From Thermoplasmata archaeon (GTDB lineage Archaea; Thermoplasmatota; Thermoplasmata; Lutacidiplasmatales; UBA184): 10,713 nt of DNA. The notes beneath the pieces are model-generated. The model was not told where the DNA came from. It searched no databases and saw only the letters and a program-made list of their open reading frames with translations. The stretch spans positions 1-10,713 of the forward strand of contig JASHUL010000206.1 of the NCBI GenBank assembly GCA_030039995.1, in the 5' to 3' direction. The position numbers and the translations under genes were made by a program. Positions 7,571 to 10,713 of this stretch are shown here, piece after piece (position 1 is the stretch's first letter; each line of letters begins with the position of its first letter).

Positions 7571-8751
7571 GAGGCCCCTCCGCCCTGATAGACCATGACC
7601 GAATGGACGTTCGCGCTCCCCGAGAGGTTGTGGACGAGCGCCCACTCCGGATCCGGGACCTGACGCTCCCCCGGGACCGTCCTCGCGAACTGGCCGAACA
7701 CCTCGACCGCTTGGGCGATGCCGGTCGCCCCGAGCGGATGGCCGCATCCGAGGAGCCCGCCGCGAGGATTCACGACGAGGTCTCCGCCCCGGTCCCCCCG
7801 CCCGTCGAGCGCGAACTGCCCCCCCTCTCCCGACGCGCAGAGGCCGAGCGCCTCGTACTCGACGATCTCGGAGATCGAGAAGCAGTCGTGGATCTCCGCG
7901 AAATCGATGTCGTGGATCGAAACCTTCGCCCGCCCAAGCGCTTCCCGGGCCGCACGAGTGAGCCCCACCCAGTCCGTGAGCGAGCCGGCGTTTGCGAGAT
8001 TGTGGAAGTCAGAGTACTGGCCCGTCCCCCGGATCCACGCGGGGGTCTTGGTGTATCGGGGGACGAACTCCTCGGCGGTGAGCAGCACGGCCGCCGCCCC
8101 GTCGGTCATCGACGAGCAGTCGCCGAGGCGGAGCGGTGGTGCGACCACGGGCAGCCCGAGGAGCTTCTCCCGCGGGAATTTCTTCGCGTAGAACTGCGCG
8201 TGCGGATTCGTGTTCGCGAACCGGTGGTTCTTCTCGGACACGGCCGCCATCATCTCGGGCGTGGTGCCGTGCTCGAGCATGTGGCGCTGCGCGACCATGG
8301 CGAAGAACGGCGGCGCGGTCGCCCCGTGCGGTCCGTCCCACGGACGGTCCATCACGCACCCCATCGAGGTGTTCGCCTCCGCCATCGACGGCAGGTTCAT
8401 CTTCTCCACTCCGACCGCGACCGCGACGTCCGAGATCCCCGCGGCGATCGCGGCGTAGGCGGAGCGGATCGCGCTCTGGCCCGACGCGCACGCGAGCTCC
8501 GTCCGCTGGATCACCCGGTGCGGCCGGAGGCCCATCTGCTCGGCGGCGAGCGGCGCGACGTGGGACTGGAACGCGAACCGCTCGGGTTCGGCCGCTCCGA
8601 CGAACAAGGAGTCGACGTCCTCGGACCGAAGTTCGGGGACCGCACGGAACAGCGCGGCGCCGACTTCCTGGGCCATTTCGGGCCAGGTCGTCGCTCGCAC
8701 TCCGAACAGCGTCGTCGCACCGCCGACGATCGCCACGGACCGGCCGGTCAC
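7567..8751 (-). CDS. Archaeal-type thiolase (acetyl-CoA C-acyltransferase, SCP2-like)
   Basis: This 394-residue thiolase has the normal family length. It joins or splits acyl-CoA units, most simply 2 acetyl-CoA to acetoacetyl-CoA plus CoA. Start GTG at 8751 overlaps the stop of the dehydrogenase gene by four bases (GTGA), with GGAGG at 8760-8756; upstream in-frame starts lie inside that gene. The nucleophile is Cys88 in TELACASGQSA. GVEKMN follows (114-119). HDCF (288-291) is typical of the SCP2/archaeal thiolase branch, and GLLGCGHPLGATG (332-344) supplies His338 and the C-terminal active-site region. All expected catalytic elements are present. In archaeal mevalonate synthesis this enzyme forms a channelled complex with HMG-CoA synthase and a DUF35 protein. 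Here the DUF35 gene follows directly, but the upstream neighbours are leuCDB-type genes. Acetoacetyl-CoA synthesis is the favoured guess; a longer-chain or branched substrate cannot be excluded. Confidence 0.9.
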   Translation of the reverse strand: MTGRSVAIVGGATTLFGVRATTWPEMAQEVGAALFRAVPELRSEDVDSLFVGAAEPERFAFQSHVAPLAAEQMGLRPHRVIQRTELACASGQSAIRSAYAAIAAGISDVAVAVGVEKMNLPSMAEANTSMGCVMDRPWDGPHGATAPPFFAMVAQRHMLEHGTTPEMMAAVSEKNHRFANTNPHAQFYAKKFPREKLLGLPVVAPPLRLGDCSSMTDGAAAVLLTAEEFVPRYTKTPAWIRGTGQYSDFHNLANAGSLTDWVGLTRAAREALGRAKVSIHDIDFAEIHDCFSISEIVEYEALGLCASGEGGQFALDGRGDRGGDLVVNPRGGLLGCGHPLGATGIAQAVEVFGQFARTVPGERQVPDPEWALVHNLSGSANVHSVMVYQGGGAS

Positions 8752-9881
8752 CGTGCCTCCCCCCGGACCGCGGCCGCGAGGAGGTCGCCCGCGCCGCTGG
8801 TGGTCATGGTTCCGCCCTGGTCGTACGTCTGCGCCCGACCGTCCGCGAGCACCCGCGCGACCGCCCGCTCGAGGCGGTCGGCCGGCTCGGTCAGCCGGCG
8901 GTCCCCGTGACGATCGCCGAGCCAACGGAGCATCTGTTCGACCGCGAGGAACGTCGCGAACGGGTTCACCTGGTTCTTGCCCGCGTACTTCGGCGCGCTC
9001 CCGTGCACCGGCTCGAACATCGCGTGCTCGGCGCCGATGTTGCCGCCCGACGCGAACCCCATCCCTCCTTGGAGCACGGCGGCGAGGTCGGTGATGATGT
9101 CCCCCATCATGTTCGTCGCGACGACGACGTTGAATCGCTCGGGGTTGCGAACGAGCCACTGGGTGAACGCGTCCACGTAGGCGTAGTCCCGCTCGATCTC
9201 GGGATACTCCTTCGCGACCCGGTCGTACGTCTCGCGGAAGAACCGGCACCCCTCCATGACGTTCGCCTTGTCGACGCACGTCACCCGCCGGACCCCGTCC
9301 TCCGGCGCGCCCCGGGACCGGGCGCGAGCGAGCTCGAACGCGTATCGGATCACCCGCTCGGCGCCCTTGCGCGTGATGATCCGCGTGTCGACGGCGACTT
9401 CCGTCTCGTCCGCCCGTCGCAGTCGCCCCCGCGCGGGCGTGTAGAGGTCCTCGGTGTTCTCCCGGACGATCACCATGTCGACGTTCTTTGGCGACCAGAC
9501 CTCACGGTACTCGCCGCTGATCCGATGCTTCACGCCGGGGTAAAGGCGACAGGGCCGGACGTTCGCGAACAGGTCGAGCGACTCCCGAAGGCCGAGCACG
9601 AGCGCTCGGCCGGCGATGTCGCCGTTGGGGAGCGTCGCGCCGGGCCACCCGACGGCTCCGAGCAGGATCGCGTCGGCGCGTCGGGCCGCCGCTTCGCCTT
9701 CCGCGTCCCACTCGCGGCCGGTTCGCAGGAAATACTGCCCGCCGCCCGCGTACTCGCTCACCGTCCACGGCGCCGGTCCCCCCTCGGCGAGAGCGTCCAA
9801 GACCTTCAGGCCCTCGCGCATCACCTCAGGGCCGGTCCCGTCGCCCGGGAAGACCGCGATCTCGTACGCCCCGTCCTTCAT
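8748..9881 (-). CDS. leuB: LeuB-family decarboxylating dehydrogenase (3-isopropylmalate/isocitrate dehydrogenase family)
   Basis: This 377-residue beta-decarboxylating 2-hydroxyacid dehydrogenase most likely oxidises and decarboxylates 3-isopropylmalate (leucine pathway). ATG at 9881 overlaps the leuD stop (ATGA). The N-terminus shows FPGDGTGPEV. The substrate arginines are Arg99, Arg109 and Arg140, with the IPMDH-like stretch LDLFANVRP (102-110) and hydrophobic Val95/Leu96 where isopropyl-binding leucines sit. Tyr147 (in RENTEDLY) and Lys205 (DKAN) are catalytic. Asp237, Asp261 and Asp265 (NMMGDIITD) bind metal. Two traits are unlike textbook LeuB. RENTEDLY replaces RELTGGIYFG, as in many archaeal, homoisocitrate and isocitrate enzymes. 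The cofactor loop reads HGSAPKYAGKNQVNP (293-307) with Lys298-Tyr299, the NADP signature of isocitrate dehydrogenase, rather than Asp-Ile. The neighbouring leuC and leuD favour isopropylmalate; homoisocitrate, 3-methylmalate or isocitrate activity remains possible. Confidence 0.85.
   Translation of the reverse strand: MKDGAYEIAVFPGDGTGPEVMREGLKVLDALAEGGPAPWTVSEYAGGGQYFLRTGREWDAEGEAAARRADAILLGAVGWPGATLPNGDIAGRALVLGLRESLDLFANVRPCRLYPGVKHRISGEYREVWSPKNVDMVIVRENTEDLYTPARGRLRRADETEVAVDTRIITRKGAERVIRYAFELARARSRGAPEDGVRRVTCVDKANVMEGCRFFRETYDRVAKEYPEIERDYAYVDAFTQWLVRNPERFNVVVATNMMGDIITDLAAVLQGGMGFASGGNIGAEHAMFEPVHGSAPKYAGKNQVNPFATFLAVEQMLRWLGDRHGDRRLTEPADRLERAVARVLADGRAQTYDQGGTMTTSGAGDLLAAAVRGEAR
8756..8760 (-). 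promoter_or_regulatory. Shine-Dalgarno site deciding the thiolase GTG start
   Basis: GGAGG on the minus strand lies four bases before the GTG at 8751, within the last codons of the preceding dehydrogenase. Together with the GTGA overlap it selects this start over in-frame upstream alternatives. Confidence 0.6.
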
Positions 9882-10405
9882 GACGTCGCGCTCGCTCCGC
9901 TCTTTCGGGCCGCGAGCTCCGCGCGGACCTTCTCGACCAGCCCGCCGGCTTCGAGGAGACCGAGCAGGTGGGCCGGCAACGGGGGAAACTCGACGGTCGC
10001 GCCGGTCCGGACGTTCGTGATGCGTCCGGCGCGCATCTCGATGCGGGCGGTGTCCCCCTTCTCGAAGATCGCGCGGACGCCGCGGGCCTCCACGGTCGGA
10101 AGACCGAGGTTGATCGCGTTCCGGAAGAAGATCCGGGCGAACGAGTCCGCGACCACGGCTCCGACGCCGATCGCCTTCATCGCCTGGGGCGCATGCTCGC
10201 GGCTCGAGCCGCAGCCGAAGTTCTCGTCGGCGACGATGATGTCCCCGGGTCGAGCTCCGGCGGCGAACTCCGGTAGCGCGATCTCGAAGACGTGCTTCTT
10301 CAGTTCGTTCGGGTCGATGATGGTGAGGTACTTGCCCGAGATGATCCCGTCGGTGTCGACATCCTTGCCGAGCGTCCAGACGCGTCCCTCGATGACGTCC
10401 TTCAC
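9878..10405 (-). CDS. leuD: 3-Isopropylmalate dehydratase small subunit (LeuD-type swivelling domain)
   Basis: This is the small subunit of the two-part aconitase-family isomerase; with LeuC it converts 2-isopropylmalate to 3-isopropylmalate. It has 175 residues, close to the usual archaeal LeuD length of about 165. The start is GTG at 10405, 11 bases after the leuC stop, with GGAGG at 10417-10413. Early in-frame codons further upstream overlap leuC and were rejected. The sequence shows the family's DVDTDGIISGKYL (15-27) and the substrate-binding FGCGSSREHAP (63-73), with Arg69 in the expected place, followed by DSFARIFFRNAINLGLP (87-103). The residues after the Tyr-Leu of the specificity loop are Thr-Ile (YLTI, 26-29). 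This differs from the YLRT I recall for methanogen homoaconitase small subunits, weakly favouring isopropylmalate. Homoaconitase or citramalate-pathway use is the alternative. Confidence 0.93.
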   Translation of the reverse strand: MKDVIEGRVWTLGKDVDTDGIISGKYLTIIDPNELKKHVFEIALPEFAAGARPGDIIVADENFGCGSSREHAPQAMKAIGVGAVVADSFARIFFRNAINLGLPTVEARGVRAIFEKGDTARIEMRAGRITNVRTGATVEFPPLPAHLLGLLEAGGLVEKVRAELAARKSGASATS

Positions 10406-10412
10406 CGCCGGT

Positions 10413-10417
10413 CCTCC
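10413..10417 (-). promoter_or_regulatory. Shine-Dalgarno site of leuD, fused to the leuC stop codon
   Basis: The minus strand reads TAGGAGG: the leuC stop TAG shares its last G with the GGAGG ribosome site, seven bases before the leuD GTG. Terminating ribosomes would therefore sit on the leuD initiation region, consistent with coupled synthesis of the two subunits. Confidence 0.65.
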
Positions 10418-10713
10418 TACAGGAGCTCCCGGTGATCGACGATCTCGCCGCGGATCGCGGCCGCGACGGTCGCCGCCGGGGACATCAGGTAGATCCGCGC
10501 CTCCTTGGCCCCCATGCGGCCGGGGAAGTTCCGGTTGGACGACGAAGCGCAGACCTCGTCCGGGGCGAGGATCCCCATGTTCCCACCGAAACAGGCGGAG
10601 CAACTCGAGTTCGTGAAGACCGCCCCGGCGTCCGTGAACGTCTGGATGATCCCCTCTTTGAGGCACTGGTCGTAGATCGCGGTCGACGCGGGCGAGACGA
10701 TGAACCGTACCCC
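10417..10713 (-). CDS. leuC: 3-Isopropylmalate dehydratase large subunit, C-terminal 98 residues (runs off right edge)
   Basis: Only the last 98 codons and the TAG stop (10419-10417) are in the window. The fragment carries strong LeuC landmarks. SSCSACFGGNMGILAP contains the Cys-x2-Cys pair that holds the 4Fe-4S cluster. It is followed by EVCASSSNRNFPGRMGA, including the family SxNRNFxGRMG, and by IYLMSPAATVAAAIRGEI, the standard ending. It catalyses the dehydration/hydration of isopropylmalate together with LeuD and works in the cytoplasm. The N-terminal body, with the third cluster cysteine, lies outside the window. As with leuD, homoaconitase or citramalate specificity cannot be excluded from this fragment. 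Confidence 0.93.
   Translation of the reverse strand, partial: GVRFIVSPASTAIYDQCLKEGIIQTFTDAGAVFTNSSCSACFGGNMGILAPDEVCASSSNRNFPGRMGAKEARIYLMSPAATVAAAIRGEIVDHRELL

Noticed and set aside
7571..7747. Upstream ATG extension giving a 239-residue DUF35 protein
   Set aside because: It would overlap the conserved thiolase C-terminus by about 180 bases. The GTG at 7570 has both a ribosome site and the GTGA overlap seen at neighbouring junctions.
8752..9279. Upstream ATG extension giving a 570-residue thiolase
   Set aside because: The extra residues are antigenic-looking shadow sequence over the dehydrogenase gene. The thiolase fold begins right after the GTG at 8751 and then has the normal family length.
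8136..10616. Very long plus-strand open frame (826 codons) opposite the metabolic genes
   Set aside because: Its translation is Arg/Pro/Ser-rich with no motifs, and it lies antisense to four genes with clear family signatures. Long antisense frames are expected in GC-rich DNA where stop codons are rare.
10406..10666. Upstream ATG extension giving a 262-residue LeuD
   Set aside because: It overlaps the LeuC C-terminus, which is well conserved in its own frame. LeuD homology starts at the GTG at 10405.

Overview
The window reads as archaeal, GC-rich (roughly two thirds G+C by eye) and single-stranded: every gene I can support is on the minus strand. An AglB/STT3 oligosaccharyltransferase, an archaeal-type thiolase followed by a DUF35 zinc-ribbon protein, separate leuC and leuD subunits and a TATA-type promoter all point to Archaea. 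The GC-rich composition and the large Ser/Thr/Ala-rich surface protein fit a high-GC Thermoplasmatota lineage, but that placement is inference.

In the direction of transcription (right to left), the first block is a metabolic operon: the end of leuC (10713-10417), leuD (10405-9878), a leuB-family decarboxylating dehydrogenase (9881-8748), a thiolase (8751-7567) and a DUF35 protein (7570-7028). leuC and leuD are 11 bases apart. The next three junctions each share four bases (ATGA, GTGA, GTGA), so the block is almost certainly one translationally coupled message. leuC, leuD and leuB supply the isomerisation and oxidative decarboxylation steps of 2-oxoacid chain elongation (leucine, or a related C1 extension). 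The thiolase and DUF35 protein form the usual acyl-CoA condensing or cleaving pair; in archaea such pairs work with HMG-CoA synthase in the mevalonate pathway, but no HMG-CoA synthase lies in view.

A 131-base gap (6897-7027) holds a possible T-run terminator for the first block and a TATA box for the second. The second block is a surface glycosylation unit: a 2199-residue AglB-like oligosaccharyltransferase (6896-297) and, overlapping its stop by four bases, the first 100 codons of a secreted, sequon-rich protein (300 to the left edge).

The most unusual object is the oligosaccharyltransferase. An ordinary catalytic membrane core and WWDYG domain (about residues 1-750) is followed by some 1400 extra extracytoplasmic residues built of about a dozen predicted beta-sandwich repeats, two NEW3-like modules and a C-terminal membrane anchor. 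The extension carries dozens of N-glycosylation sequons, almost no lysine and cysteines only in close pairs. Its co-translation with another sequon-rich exported protein suggests a dedicated enzyme-substrate cell-surface system. Also notable are NADP-type residues in the leuB-family enzyme and a degenerate zinc-binding site in the DUF35 protein. I saw no RNA genes, CRISPR arrays, insertion sequences or attachment sites.
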